Assembly (NCBI RefSeq): GCF_018324685.1
Contig: NZ_AP023354.1
Span: 1,116,001 to 1,180,000, forward strand
Length of the DNA stretch: 64,000 bases
Source: Actinocatenispora sera
GTDB lineage: Bacteria; Actinomycetota; Actinomycetes; Mycobacteriales; Micromonosporaceae
Direction: 5' to 3'
Shown here: in pieces, positions 52,283 through 61,401 of the stretch
Layout: every line of letters starts with the position of its first letter
Position numbering within the stretch: the first letter of the stretch is position 1
The notes under the pieces: generated by a model
What the model was told of the DNA's origin: nothing
Databases searched by the model: none
The model's input: the letters and a program-made list of their open reading frames with translations, nothing else
Made by a program: the position numbers and the translations under genes

Positions 52283-52297
52283 GCGACCGGATACGGC

Positions 52298-52330
52298 GGC
52301 GCGCGCTCCCGGTCCTCCGGGGCGCGCGCC
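52298..52330. terminator. Bidirectional hairpin terminator
   Basis: GGCGCGCGC (52298-52306) pairs with GCGCGCGCC (52322-52330) across a 15-nt loop between the convergent reductase and SPW-protein genes. Confidence 0.65.
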
Positions 52331-52353
52331 GTCGTTGCGTTGGTACCGCAGGG

Positions 52354-52788
52354 TCACCGGTGCGGCATCATCCGCCGGGTACCCACCGACATCGCGGCCA
52401 GCCCGAGCAGCACGCACACCGCGCCGACGATGATGTTGTTGATCATCGTGGTGGTGGTACTCGCGTCCACCCCACGGATCACCCACGGCGACACGATCAC
52501 CCAGACGCCCATGATCGGCGCCGTCCACGCGATCCCGTGCGTACGGCCGAAGGCGGCGACGAATCCCATCGCCATCGCGCAGTACGCCAGGCCGACGATC
52601 AGGTTGCTCGCCGCCAGCGCGTGCAGGCCGTTGAAGCCCAGCACCCACGGCGAGATCGCCAGATACAGCCCGGCCAGCACGGTCAGCCCGTCCAGCACCT
52701 GCACCATCGGCCGTGCCGCGGCGCGCTCGTACTTGTCGCGCAGCTCGACGAGGTCTGGATGCTGTTCGATCCCTGGAGCGCTCGCCAT
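52354..52788 (-). CDS. SPW-repeat membrane protein
   Basis: The 144-residue protein has four hydrophobic segments and two SPW repeats, ISPWVLGF and VSPWVIRG, the family mark. Function is unknown. ATG 52788 begins MASAPGIEQHPDLVELRDKYE, the usual cytoplasmic start; upstream open frame has no similarity. Confidence 0.85.
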   Translation of the reverse strand: MASAPGIEQHPDLVELRDKYERAAARPMVQVLDGLTVLAGLYLAISPWVLGFNGLHALAASNLIVGLAYCAMAMGFVAAFGRTHGIAWTAPIMGVWVIVSPWVIRGVDASTTTTMINNIIVGAVCVLLGLAAMSVGTRRMMPHR

Positions 52789-53097
52789 CGCGCCCTCATC
52801 TCCCCTACCGATGCGATCCTCGGCGGCCCGTTGCGGGTCGCCCTGTTGCGAGGGCTGCCGGGGCGTCATCGAACCAGCGAGGCACCGCGACAGCTCCGAG
52901 CCCTTCCCGGTGTGCAGGACCCGCTGCCCCGGCTCGGGTGGCTCGGCGTGTGGCGAAAGGATCGTCGGCGCGTCGGGTCCCACGACGGGACACGCGGCTA
53001 ACGCATCAAGTTGACCACGCCGGCCGCGTTTTGCCCACTACCTGATCGGCCGCCCTCGCCCATCCCGTTTCCCTACGACGGGGCCCACGGGCGGGCG

Positions 53098-53114
53098 GCC
53101 GGCACCCTGCCGGC
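53098..53114 (-). terminator. Short hairpin after dnaB
   Basis: GCCGGC-ACCCT-GCCGGC ends 5 bp beyond the dnaB stop codon on the minus strand. The stem is short, so support is moderate. Confidence 0.4.
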
Positions 53115-53119
53115 GAGGG

Positions 53120-56053
53120 TCAGCTGACCGCCATGTCGACGAACCGGGACAGGTGCAGCTGTGCCGCCACCGTGATCGTGTCGGTCGGCCCGTTTCGATG
53201 CTTGGCGACAATAAAGTCCGCCTCCCCGGCGCGCGGCGTCTCCTTGTCGTAGTAGTCCTCACGGTGCAAGAGCAGGACAACATCCGCATCCTGCTCGATC
53301 GATCCGCTTTCCCTCAGATCGGACAGTTGAGGGCGTTTGTCGGTGCGTTGTTCGGGGCCGCGGTTGAGCTGGCAGGCCGCGATCACCGGGCAGTCGACCT
53401 CCTTGGCCAGCAGCTTCAGGCCACGGGACAGCTCGGCGACCTCCTGCTGCCGGCTCTCCGCCCGCTTCGGCCCGCTCATCAGCTGCAGGTAGTCGACCAC
53501 GATCAGCTTGATGTCGTGCCGCTGCTTCAACCGCCGGGCCTTGGACCGCACCTCCATCAGGTTCATGTTCGGGGTGTCGTCGCAGAACAGCGGCGCCTCG
53601 GAGATCTCGCCCATCCGTCGGGCCAGCTTGGTCCAGTCGTCGTCGGACAGCTGCCCGGACCGCAGCGTGTGCAGCGGCACCCGCGCCTCCGCCGACAGCA
53701 GCCGCATCACGATCTCGACCTTGCTCATCTCCAGGCTGAAGATGACGCTGGCCATGTTGTTCTTGATCGAACACGCCCGGGCAAAATCCATCGCCACGGT
53801 GGAGTTGTGGGTAGGGATCCAGGATTCGCTGGCCAGGTACATGTGGTCGGCGCTGTCCACCTGCACGCACCGCACCGGCACGCTGGCCACCGGCCGCACG
53901 TCCACGACGTACCGGCGGCGCGTCGTCACCCGGGTCGCACCGCGCTGTCGCACCAGCTTGCGCCGCAGCCGGAACACCGGCTCGGCCGGCGTGAACGTGA
54001 GCATGTAGCAGATCGAGCTCGCCTCGCGGCGGCCGTCGACCCGTTTGGTCGACATCGAGACCTGGTAGCCCAGGCTCAGCACCAGCTCGCGAACGTCGTA
54101 CGCGAGTCGGCGGCAGGTCACCGCGAACTGCACGGTGCCCGACGGCATCGCGTACCCGTCGGAGTCGAGCAGGCCGGCGAGCAACGCACGCCGCTGCCGC
54201 TCGGAGGCCCGCAGGTAGTCGCGCGGAATGTGCTTGTCGTCGTACACACCGAGCGATCGGAGCCGCGCGGTGAACGAACCGCTCCGAGCACGGCAGTCGC
54301 GGCACTGCCGCCGACCGGCACCGGCACCGGTCGCCGGCCCGCCGCAGTCCGGGCAGTTCGGCTCCGGCTCGGCGGCGGACACGAACCGGGCCCTGCCATC
54401 GCAGCTTCGACCGCAGGTGCGCACGTTGCTCGCCTTGGGACGGAACTCGCGACCGCAGACCGCACAGGATCGGTTCGGGATGGCGGCGGGCGCCGGCAGC
54501 TTGATCGAGTACCGGAGTCCGCCCAGCGCGGTGACCTGCATTCCCTCGTCCCGAACGTACTCGGCGATCTCCGGGTCTGCGGACGTGTACCGGTTCCCGG
54601 CGGAGTCTCCGTCCCCGAGCCATATCCCCAGCGTGTAGGCGGGAATCGGAAGCTCACGTTCGGGTAGCTCGGCCGGGCCGGCCACGGCGATCGCGTGGTT
54701 GGGTCGGCCGTCCGGGCAACGCACCGAGGCGGCGATCTCCTCGGTGGTGACCACCTCCCGGTGCCGCACCGTCTGGCCGTCGTCGATCGGGACGACGGCC
54801 CGGTCATGCAGGGCGGACAGCACCGCCTGCCGCGAGTACGCGGGAACGGCGCGGGACCAGGAACGGCCGCCGCGCTGGTAGGTCCGGGTGACGCTGCCGG
54901 CACTTCCCACCGCCCCGGCGACGGTGTGCAGCACGTGCCGGAACTCGGCGCCGAAATCGGCGGTCACCGCCGACAGTGCCACCCACTGGTCGGGCCCTTG
55001 CTCGGCGGCGGCACGAGCCTGCCGCAGCCGGTGCATGCCCTCCATCGACCAGCGCAGGCTCCGATTCCCCTCGGAGCGCTGCCGGCGGCTGGCCCGGGTG
55101 CTGGTTCGCCACTGGTGCTGGGCATCGGCGACGATGACGGTGCCGTCCGAGAACTCGACCTCGTAGCAGGGACGGTCCTGCATCACCTCGGTTGCGGCGA
55201 CCACCCGGGTCGGCCGGCCGTCGGCGCCGATCAACCGGTCGCCGACCTGGACCTCCCCCATGGTGGTCCAGCCGTCGGGTGTGGGCAGCGGGGTGTCCAG
55301 CGCCAGCGCCTTGCCCAGGCCGGGGCGGCCGGCGACGATGATCAGCTGGCCCGGGTGGAGGCCGTTGAGGAGGTTGTCGAGGTCGGTGAAGCCGGTGGGC
55401 ACACCGGTCATCACGCCGCCGTTGGCGCCGATCGCCTCGATCTCGTCCAGCGTGGGCTGCAGCAGCTCGTTCAGCGGGGCGAAGTCTTCCGAGACCCGGC
55501 GCTCGGTCACGTCGTACACGGCCTGCTGGGCCATGTCGATCACGTCGTCGATGTCCCGGCCGGCACCGGCGGCCGCGCCGTAGCCGAGCTGGGTGACCCG
55601 GGTGCCGGCCTCGATCAGCCGGCGCAGCATCGCGCGGTCGGCGACGATACGCGCGTAGTACGCGGCGTTGGCCGCGGTGGGCACGGCGGAGACCAGGGTG
55701 TGCAGGTAGCCGGCGCCGCCGACCCGGCCGATGTCGCCGGAGTCGACCAGCGCGGACGCCACGGTGATCAGGTCGGCCGGCTCGCCCCGCCCGTACAGAT
55801 CGAGGATGGCGTCGAAGACGATGCCGTGTTTGGGCTGGTAGAAGTCGTTGGTCTTGAGGATCTCGACGACGTCGGCGATGGCGTCCTTGCTCAGCAGCAT
55901 GCCGCCGAGCACGCACTGCTCGGCGGCGACGTCCTGCGGCGGGGTGCGCTCGAAGTCGGCGGCGCTCGGCTCGTGCTGCTGTCGGGGTGGCCGCGGGTGC
56001 GGCTCGTCGTCCGGACCGTCGCCGGCCGGCCGGACGTCCTCCGAGATCGACAT
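53120..56053 (-). CDS. dnaB: Replicative DNA helicase DnaB, intein-containing precursor, 977 aa
   Basis: DnaB unwinds DNA at the fork as a hexamer. The N-terminal domain (VAAEQCVLGGMLLSKDAIADVVE) and RecA-like domain are present, but the Walker A motif GRPGLGK|STVAMDFA is split by a 502-residue intein (residues 249-750). The joined extein would be 475 residues, normal for DnaB. Later motifs include IVVDYLQLMSG (Walker B region), DLRESGSIEQDADVVLLLHR and AKHRNGPTDT. Start ATG 56053 has GGGGGGC upstream; the 19-residue longer frame lacks similarity. Helicase function depends on splicing because the Walker A lysine and serine are separated. Confidence 0.96.
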   Translation of the reverse strand: MSISEDVRPAGDGPDDEPHPRPPRQQHEPSAADFERTPPQDVAAEQCVLGGMLLSKDAIADVVEILKTNDFYQPKHGIVFDAILDLYGRGEPADLITVASALVDSGDIGRVGGAGYLHTLVSAVPTAANAAYYARIVADRAMLRRLIEAGTRVTQLGYGAAAGAGRDIDDVIDMAQQAVYDVTERRVSEDFAPLNELLQPTLDEIEAIGANGGVMTGVPTGFTDLDNLLNGLHPGQLIIVAGRPGLGKALALDTPLPTPDGWTTMGEVQVGDRLIGADGRPTRVVAATEVMQDRPCYEVEFSDGTVIVADAQHQWRTSTRASRRQRSEGNRSLRWSMEGMHRLRQARAAAEQGPDQWVALSAVTADFGAEFRHVLHTVAGAVGSAGSVTRTYQRGGRSWSRAVPAYSRQAVLSALHDRAVVPIDDGQTVRHREVVTTEEIAASVRCPDGRPNHAIAVAGPAELPERELPIPAYTLGIWLGDGDSAGNRYTSADPEIAEYVRDEGMQVTALGGLRYSIKLPAPAAIPNRSCAVCGREFRPKASNVRTCGRSCDGRARFVSAAEPEPNCPDCGGPATGAGAGRRQCRDCRARSGSFTARLRSLGVYDDKHIPRDYLRASERQRRALLAGLLDSDGYAMPSGTVQFAVTCRRLAYDVRELVLSLGYQVSMSTKRVDGRREASSICYMLTFTPAEPVFRLRRKLVRQRGATRVTTRRRYVVDVRPVASVPVRCVQVDSADHMYLASESWIPTHNSTVAMDFARACSIKNNMASVIFSLEMSKVEIVMRLLSAEARVPLHTLRSGQLSDDDWTKLARRMGEISEAPLFCDDTPNMNLMEVRSKARRLKQRHDIKLIVVDYLQLMSGPKRAESRQQEVAELSRGLKLLAKEVDCPVIAACQLNRGPEQRTDKRPQLSDLRESGSIEQDADVVLLLHREDYYDKETPRAGEADFIVAKHRNGPTDTITVAAQLHLSRFVDMAVS
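53804..55309 (-). mobile_element. DnaB intein with LAGLIDADG endonuclease and two zinc-finger-like modules
   Basis: The intein starts with Ala (ALALDTPLPTPDGW) instead of Cys/Ser and ends HN before extein Ser751. Class 3 residues are present: Trp at intein position 67 (ADAQHQW), Cys in block F (VRCVQVDSADHMYLAS) and Thr in PTHN. Endonuclease motifs are YTLGIWLGDGD and LLAGLLDSDGYA with acidic residues intact. Between them lie two Cys4 modules: CxxC-x13-CxxxC (precursor residues 530-551) and CxxC-x13-CxxC (567-587). These look like zinc-binding inserts that could add DNA contacts. Confidence 0.9.
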
Positions 56054-56190
56054 TGCGCCCCCCTGCTGTCGGCACCGCACGCGGTACCGAGTACCCCCGC
56101 AGCGAACCACACGGCACCGACATTCTTGCCGGCGACGCGCTGGTCGCCAGGCGAGGTTAGAGAGCGGTACGGCACGGGATCAAATCGGCC

Positions 56191-56279
56191 GGTGGACAGT
56201 GCGGGGGACAACCTGTGGACAACCCGCGGATGTCTGTGCACAAGGCTGTGCACAGGGTGGGGATAACTACTGGGGATAA
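56191..56279 (-). promoter_or_regulatory. Cluster of DnaA-box-like nonamers upstream of dnaB
   Basis: Seven sites read in the same orientation on the minus strand: CTGTCCACC (56191-56199), TTGTCCCCC (56203-56211), TTGTCCACA (56214-56222, the preferred actinomycete DnaA box), TTGTGCACA (56235-56243), CTGTGCACA (56247-56255) and TTATCCCCA twice (56258-56266 and 56271-56279). They fill the 290-bp gap between polX and dnaB. Some are degenerate, but the density and uniform orientation are striking. Confidence 0.6.
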
Positions 56280-56343
56280 CTAGCCACAGCGCTGTGAGCT
56301 GGGGAAACTCCGTGAACAAGGTGTGGAGGAGGAAAACTTTCGG

Positions 56344-58170
56344 CTACCTCGGCCGAGTGAGGAACTCGAGCACCCGCTCGTACGGCCAGCAGTTGAGCAC
56401 CTGGTCCGGGGTCAGCCAGCCGCGTTGCGCGGTGAGCGTGGCGTACCGGACGAAGTCGAGCTGCGGGACGGCGTGCGCGTCGGAGGAGATGGCAAACGTG
56501 ACCCCGCGCTCGGCGGCCCAGCGGATGTGCTCGTCGCGCAGGTCGAGGCGGTCCGGCCCGCCGTTGATCTCCAGCGCGGTACCGGTGGCGGCGGCCGCCT
56601 CGAACACCGCGGGCAGATCCAGGTCGATCGGCTCGCGGCGGCCGATGAGCCGGCCGGTCGGGTGCCCGATGATCTGCACGTACGGGTTCTCGCAGGCGCG
56701 GATCAGCCGCCGGGTCTGCTCGGCGGCGGGCAGCGTGAAGTGGCTGTGCACGCTCGCCACGCACAGGTCGAACTCGGCGAGCACCTCCTCCGGCCAGTCG
56801 ACCGAGCCGTCCGGCGCGATGTTGAGTTCGGTGCCGTGCAGCAGCCGCATGTCGGGGTAGCGGGCGCGCCGCTCGGCGAGCTGCTCGCGCTGGGCGAGCG
56901 CCTTCTCCAGCGTCATCCGCTGCATGAACAGCTCGGGCGCGTGGTCGGTGACCGCGCAGTAGTCGTACCCGCGTTCCGCGGCGGCGGCGAGCATCTCGTC
57001 GAGGCTGGCGACCCCGTCGGTGAGGTTGGTGTGGGTGTGCAGGTCGCCGCGCAGCGCGTCGACCGTGACCAGCTCGGGCAACTCGCCGGCGCGCGCGGCG
57101 GCGACCTCGCCGAGGTCCTCGCGCAGGGTGGGCGGGATCCACTGCAGGCCGAGCCGCTCGTACACCTCCTGCTCGGTGCCGGCGACGATCAGCTCGTCGG
57201 TCTCGGCGTGGAACAGCCCGTACTCGGAGAGTTTGAGGCCGGCGTGCACGGCCAGCTCGCGGACCCGGACGTTGTGCTCGCGCGAGCCGGTGAAGTACTG
57301 CAGGGCCGCGCCCCACACCTCCTGCGGCACGACCCGCAGGTCGATCTGCAGCCCGCCGGCCGCCGAGGCACCGCCGGCGGCCGCGGTCGACGCCCCACCG
57401 GTACCGGTGTGGTCGGGATCGGTCTGCGTGCCGGCACCGGCGGCGGGCAGCGCGGCGGCGGGGTGCAGGGCGGTACGGATGGAGGTCTTGGTCTCGCCGC
57501 GCACCAGCACGGTGTCGGCCTCGGGCAGCGCGACGAACGCCGCCATCAGCGGCCCGGAGTCGGCCGCCGCGGCGAGGATGTCGATGTCGCCGACGGTCTC
57601 CTTGCCGCGCCGCAGCGACCCGGCGTACGTGCAGCGGTCGGCGAGCGGTGCGAGCCGGTCGACGATGGATTCGGCGAGGTCGAGGGCGGTGGCCATGAGG
57701 ACCCGGCCGGCGCCGCCGCGGACGAGTTCGATGCCGGTGCGGATGACCTCCTCGGTGCGCGGACCGAACCCCTTGAGCTGCCGCAGGTCGCCGTTCTCGA
57801 CGGCGGCGAGCAGCGCGTCGATGTCGGCGATGCCGAGCTCCCGGTAGACGGCGAGTGCCTTGGCCGGGCCGAGGTTGGGGATGCGCATCAGCGTCAGCAC
57901 GCCGGCGGGTATCTGCCGGCGCAGCTCTTCCAGCTGCGAAAACGTCCCGGTTTGGACTGCCTGGTGCACCTTGCCGGCGATGGACGCGCCGACGTTGGGG
58001 ATCTTGCGGATGGCGGCCTCGTCGAGCGTGGCGAGGTCGGTGGCGTAGCCGCCGACGCCGCGGGCAGCCTTCTCGTACGACCGGATCTTGAACCGGTCGC
58101 CACCCGTCATGGCCAGCAGTTCGGCGTACTCCGCAAGGAGGCCGGCGACCCGCTCGTTCGCCCGCGCCAT
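56344..58170 (-). CDS. polX: DNA polymerase X family protein with PHP domain
   Basis: Gap-filling repair polymerase. The N-terminal HhH region (IRKIPNVGASIAGKVHQAV) and the polymerase core with AGSLRRGKETVGDIDILAA (two catalytic Asp) precede a third Asp in GLQIDLRVV. A 40-residue Ala/Gly/Thr insertion lies just before that Asp. The C-terminal PHP phosphoesterase domain has GDLHTHTNLTDG, HGTELNI, SVHSHF and SSDAHAVPQLDF. Length 608 is near normal. The start has a leaderless promoter (TAGAGT 58178-58183, seven bases away). Confidence 0.93.
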   Translation of the reverse strand: MARANERVAGLLAEYAELLAMTGGDRFKIRSYEKAARGVGGYATDLATLDEAAIRKIPNVGASIAGKVHQAVQTGTFSQLEELRRQIPAGVLTLMRIPNLGPAKALAVYRELGIADIDALLAAVENGDLRQLKGFGPRTEEVIRTGIELVRGGAGRVLMATALDLAESIVDRLAPLADRCTYAGSLRRGKETVGDIDILAAAADSGPLMAAFVALPEADTVLVRGETKTSIRTALHPAAALPAAGAGTQTDPDHTGTGGASTAAAGGASAAGGLQIDLRVVPQEVWGAALQYFTGSREHNVRVRELAVHAGLKLSEYGLFHAETDELIVAGTEQEVYERLGLQWIPPTLREDLGEVAAARAGELPELVTVDALRGDLHTHTNLTDGVASLDEMLAAAAERGYDYCAVTDHAPELFMQRMTLEKALAQREQLAERRARYPDMRLLHGTELNIAPDGSVDWPEEVLAEFDLCVASVHSHFTLPAAEQTRRLIRACENPYVQIIGHPTGRLIGRREPIDLDLPAVFEAAAATGTALEINGGPDRLDLRDEHIRWAAERGVTFAISSDAHAVPQLDFVRYATLTAQRGWLTPDQVLNCWPYERVLEFLTRPR

Positions 58171-58361
58171 GCGATCAACTCTACGGGCTGGGCCCGACAC
58201 CGGCGCGCCGTGAAACGGATCTTGGCACGGGTCGCGGCGCACCAGCCGGTGACGCTGTGTGCCGGCACGACCCCGACACGGTGCGGACACGACTCGGCCA
58301 CGCCCGGATCCGGGGCCGGCCCCCGCGCGTCTGACGGTCAATCGACGTGAGGGAGGTTCCG

Positions 58362-59846
58362 ATGCGAATCGTACGTAGCGTCACGGTGGTGGCGGCGCTG
58401 GCCGGGCTGGCGCTGGTGGCGGGGTGCAGCGGGCACGGCGGGAACCGGTCGTCGGCCGGTACCGACTCGGCACCGCGGAAGGTGACCGGCGCGACGGCTC
58501 CGGCGACGGGGACCGCGCGCCCGGGTGACGCGCCGCCGGTGGACGCGCGGACCACGCCGAAGTCGACGTTCGCGCTGGACGTGGACACGGCGTCGTACTC
58601 GTACGCGCGGCGTCAGCTGGCGGCGGGCAGCCTGCCGGACCCGTCGACGGTGCGGCCGGAGGAGTTCGTGAACGCGTTCCGGCAGGACTACGCGCAGCCG
58701 GCCGGGTCGGGGTTCGCGGTGACGGCGGACGGCGCGACGCTGCCGGACTCCGGTACCCGGGTCATGCGGGTGGGGTTGCAGACCCGCAGTGAGGACGCCG
58801 GGACGCGCCGGGACGTGGCGTTGACGTTCGCGATCGACACGTCCGGGTCGATGGACTACGACGGGAAGCTGGGGCTGGTCAAGGACGCGCTGCACACGCT
58901 GGTCCGGCAGTTGCGGCCGTCGGACCGGGTGGCGATCGTGGCGTACGCGGACGAGCCACGGGTGCTGCGCGAGCTGACCGCGGTCTCCGACCGGGACGCG
59001 CTGGACGACGCGATCGACGAGCTGTCCGCCTCCGGCAGCACCGACCTGGGCAGCGGGGTGGAGACGGCGTACCGGGTGGCGCGGGACGGGTACCGGAAGG
59101 GCGCGACGAACCGGGTGATCCTGCTGTCCGACGGGCTGGCGAACCAGGGCGACACCGACTCGAAGACGATCCTGGACAAGGTGTCGGACCAGGCCGGTCG
59201 CGGCATCACGCTGCTGTGCGTCGGGGTGGGCGGCGACTACGGGGACGCGTTGATGGAGCAGCTGGCCGACCACGGGCACGGCATGGCGGTGTACGTGGGT
59301 GACCGGGCCGAGGCGCGGCGCACGTTCACCACCGAACTGACGGCGAACCTGTCGGTGCGCGCGCGGGCGGCGAAGGCGCAGGTGGAGTTCGATCCGAAGC
59401 AGGTGCGCAGCTACCGGCTGATCGGGTTCGACGACCGCCGGCTGGCCGCGGACGACTTCCGGAACGACTCGGTGGACGGCGGCTGGGTGGGTCCCGGCCA
59501 CAGCGTGACCGCGCTGTACGAGGTGACGCTGGCGCCGAAGGCGACCGGCCGGGTGGCGACGGCGCGGGTGCGCTGGCAGGACCCGGAGTCGGACGGGGCG
59601 AAGGAGGCGAGCCGTACCGTCTCGGTGTCCGATCTGGACGGTGCGCTGGCCGACGCGACGCCGCGGCTGCGGGCGGACCGGGCGGTGGCGGAGTTCGCCG
59701 AGTGGCTGCGCGGCGACCGGTACGCGTCGGACGTGCGGCCGGAGTCGCTGGCCTCGACGGTGGACGCCGCGGCGGACGCCACCGAGGACGCCCAACTGCA
59801 CGAGCTGGCGAAGCTGATCCGCACCGCCGCGAACCTGAAGGACTGA
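58362..59846 (+). CDS. Lipoprotein with von Willebrand factor A domain (YfbK-like)
   Basis: A lipoprotein signal peptide (VVAALAGLALVAGC) is followed by a Ser/Thr/Pro linker, an N-terminal YfbK-type domain (FALDVDTASYSYARRQL, PSTVRPEEFVNAF) and a VWA domain with intact MIDAS (AIDTSGSMD, GSTDLGSG, LLSDGLANQGD). The C-terminal part resembles DUF3520. It should bind a divalent cation and a partner outside the membrane. ATG 58362 has GGGAGG upstream. Confidence 0.88.
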   Translation: MRIVRSVTVVAALAGLALVAGCSGHGGNRSSAGTDSAPRKVTGATAPATGTARPGDAPPVDARTTPKSTFALDVDTASYSYARRQLAAGSLPDPSTVRPEEFVNAFRQDYAQPAGSGFAVTADGATLPDSGTRVMRVGLQTRSEDAGTRRDVALTFAIDTSGSMDYDGKLGLVKDALHTLVRQLRPSDRVAIVAYADEPRVLRELTAVSDRDALDDAIDELSASGSTDLGSGVETAYRVARDGYRKGATNRVILLSDGLANQGDTDSKTILDKVSDQAGRGITLLCVGVGGDYGDALMEQLADHGHGMAVYVGDRAEARRTFTTELTANLSVRARAAKAQVEFDPKQVRSYRLIGFDDRRLAADDFRNDSVDGGWVGPGHSVTALYEVTLAPKATGRVATARVRWQDPESDGAKEASRTVSVSDLDGALADATPRLRADRAVAEFAEWLRGDRYASDVRPESLASTVDAAADATEDAQLHELAKLIRTAANLKD

Positions 59847-59967
59847 CCGCGCCCCGCGGGGAGGCGCCGTCCGCCCCGCGCTCACTTCGCAGGCAAGCGC
59901 CAGGGTCTGTTTCGTAGCGCCCGCCCGGAGCCATGAAGACACGCCCTAGCTTGCTAGCGTCCTCGTC

Positions 59968-60510
59968 ATGGTCGCGACCGGCAACGAGAACGTCCCGCCG
60001 GGCACCGCGGGCCGCCCGGCGCCGTACCTGGTCCGGCCGGCGGTGCCGGGCGACGTGCCGGCGCTGCGGGCGCTCGGCGAGCGCGTCGTCGCCGACACGT
60101 ACGAGCCGATCGCCGGACCGGACTACGTGCGATACATGCTGGACCGGTGGTGGCAGCCGGAGCAGCTGGCCGAGTCGATGGCGCGAACCACCACGTTCGT
60201 GGCCGAGGCCGCCGGTCGCGTCGTCGGTACGGCGAATCTCGGCCAGACCACCGACGGCGTGCCGGTGATGTGGAAGCTCTACGTCGACCCGGCGATGCAC
60301 GGCCGGGGCCTCGGCTCGGCCCTGCTCGCCGCGGTACTGGCCGCGCTTCCGCCGGGTGCCGACCGGCTGGCGCTGTCGCACCTGGCGGGCAACACTCGCG
60401 CGGCCGAGTTCTACCGGCGGCGTGGCTTCCGGCCGTGGCGGATCGAGCCGGACCCGGACGGTTGGCCGGACCAGGTCTGGCTCACCCTGCCGGCGACCGG
60501 CGGCGGCTGA
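59968..60510 (+). CDS. GNAT-family N-acetyltransferase
   Basis: The 180-residue protein has the acetyl-CoA binding motif LYVDPAMHGRGLGSALLAAV and the final FYRRRGFRPWRIE strand. Substrate is unknown. ATG 59968 is preceded by TAGCGT (59955-59960) and seven bases, a leaderless start. It converges on the phosphoesterase gene. Confidence 0.87.
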   Translation: MVATGNENVPPGTAGRPAPYLVRPAVPGDVPALRALGERVVADTYEPIAGPDYVRYMLDRWWQPEQLAESMARTTTFVAEAAGRVVGTANLGQTTDGVPVMWKLYVDPAMHGRGLGSALLAAVLAALPPGADRLALSHLAGNTRAAEFYRRRGFRPWRIEPDPDGWPDQVWLTLPATGGG

Positions 60511-60563
60511 GCCTCCCGGGCCTCAGCCCGCGCGACCCGCCACCCGCCGACCTCCGACGCCGG

Positions 60564-61310
60564 TCAGTCCTTCGGGGTGAAGACGGCGAGTGCCTCGGCG
60601 TCGGACGGGACGGTGCGGACGTTCTCGGCGACGAACTCGTCGATGCCGGGATAGTCGGGTGCCGCGGCGAGCAGCGTGTCGGCCGCCGCGGCCAGGTCGT
60701 ACGTCGTGTGCCGGAGCGTGACGTGCGGCCCGAGCAGCGCCCAGTACGCGCCGGGCTCGCCGTACGGCATGCCGACGCTGCCGGGGTTGACGAACCGGCG
60801 GCGGTCGGCGAGCCGGTCGAACGGCATGTGCGTGTGGCCGAGCACGACGGTGCGCTCGGCCCGGTCGGCAAACGCTTCCCGGTACCGGTCGACCGGCGAG
60901 TCGACGAGCACCATCTCGGTGTCGCTGCGGCTGGTGGCGTGGCAGAACAGGGTCGGGCCAAGGCCGTCCACGTCCAGCGTGACGGTCAGCGGCAGGCCGG
61001 CGAGCAGGTCGCGGTGGGTGCGGGTGAGCCGGCTCGCCGCGTACCGGGTGGGCAGCGCGACGAGGTCGGGCAGGTCGGTGGGCAGCCGGCCGTCGTACTC
61101 CTCGACGAGTTCGCGGTCGGCGTTGCCGCCGACCCAGATCGCCCGGTCGCCGAGTTCGAGGAGCCGGTCGAGCGTCTCGGCGGGCATCGGGCCGGTGGCG
61201 ATGTCGCCGTTGAGGACGAGGGCGTCGACGCCGGCGGCCTCGACGTCGGCGAGGACCGCGTCGAGTGCGGGCAGGTGGCCGTGGATGTCGGCCAGGACGG
61301 CGAGCTTCAT
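60564..61310 (-). CDS. Calcineurin-like metallophosphoesterase (YfcE-like)
   Basis: The metal-binding set is clear: ADIHGHLPAL, LNGDIATGP, GGNADRE and LGHTHMPFDR, characteristic of YfcE-type phosphodiesterases. Length is 248. ATG 61310 begins MKLAVLADIHG and is preceded by TAGCGT (61318-61323) at seven bases, a leaderless start. It is divergent from the sugar kinase gene. Confidence 0.9.
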   Translation of the reverse strand: MKLAVLADIHGHLPALDAVLADVEAAGVDALVLNGDIATGPMPAETLDRLLELGDRAIWVGGNADRELVEEYDGRLPTDLPDLVALPTRYAASRLTRTHRDLLAGLPLTVTLDVDGLGPTLFCHATSRSDTEMVLVDSPVDRYREAFADRAERTVVLGHTHMPFDRLADRRRFVNPGSVGMPYGEPGAYWALLGPHVTLRHTTYDLAAAADTLLAAAPDYPGIDEFVAENVRTVPSDAEALAVFTPKD

Positions 61311-61401
61311 ATCAGAAACGCTATGGTGCTCCGCCTGGTACGGCAACGATCTTCGCTGCGGGCAGACCGCAGTGTCGGATGCCCCATATGTTCTGAGGTT
61401 G

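Noticed and set aside
56054-56343. Chromosomal origin oriC
   Set aside because: The DnaA-like boxes are few, dnaA and dnaN are absent and there is no AT-rich unwinding region. A regulatory cluster is more likely.
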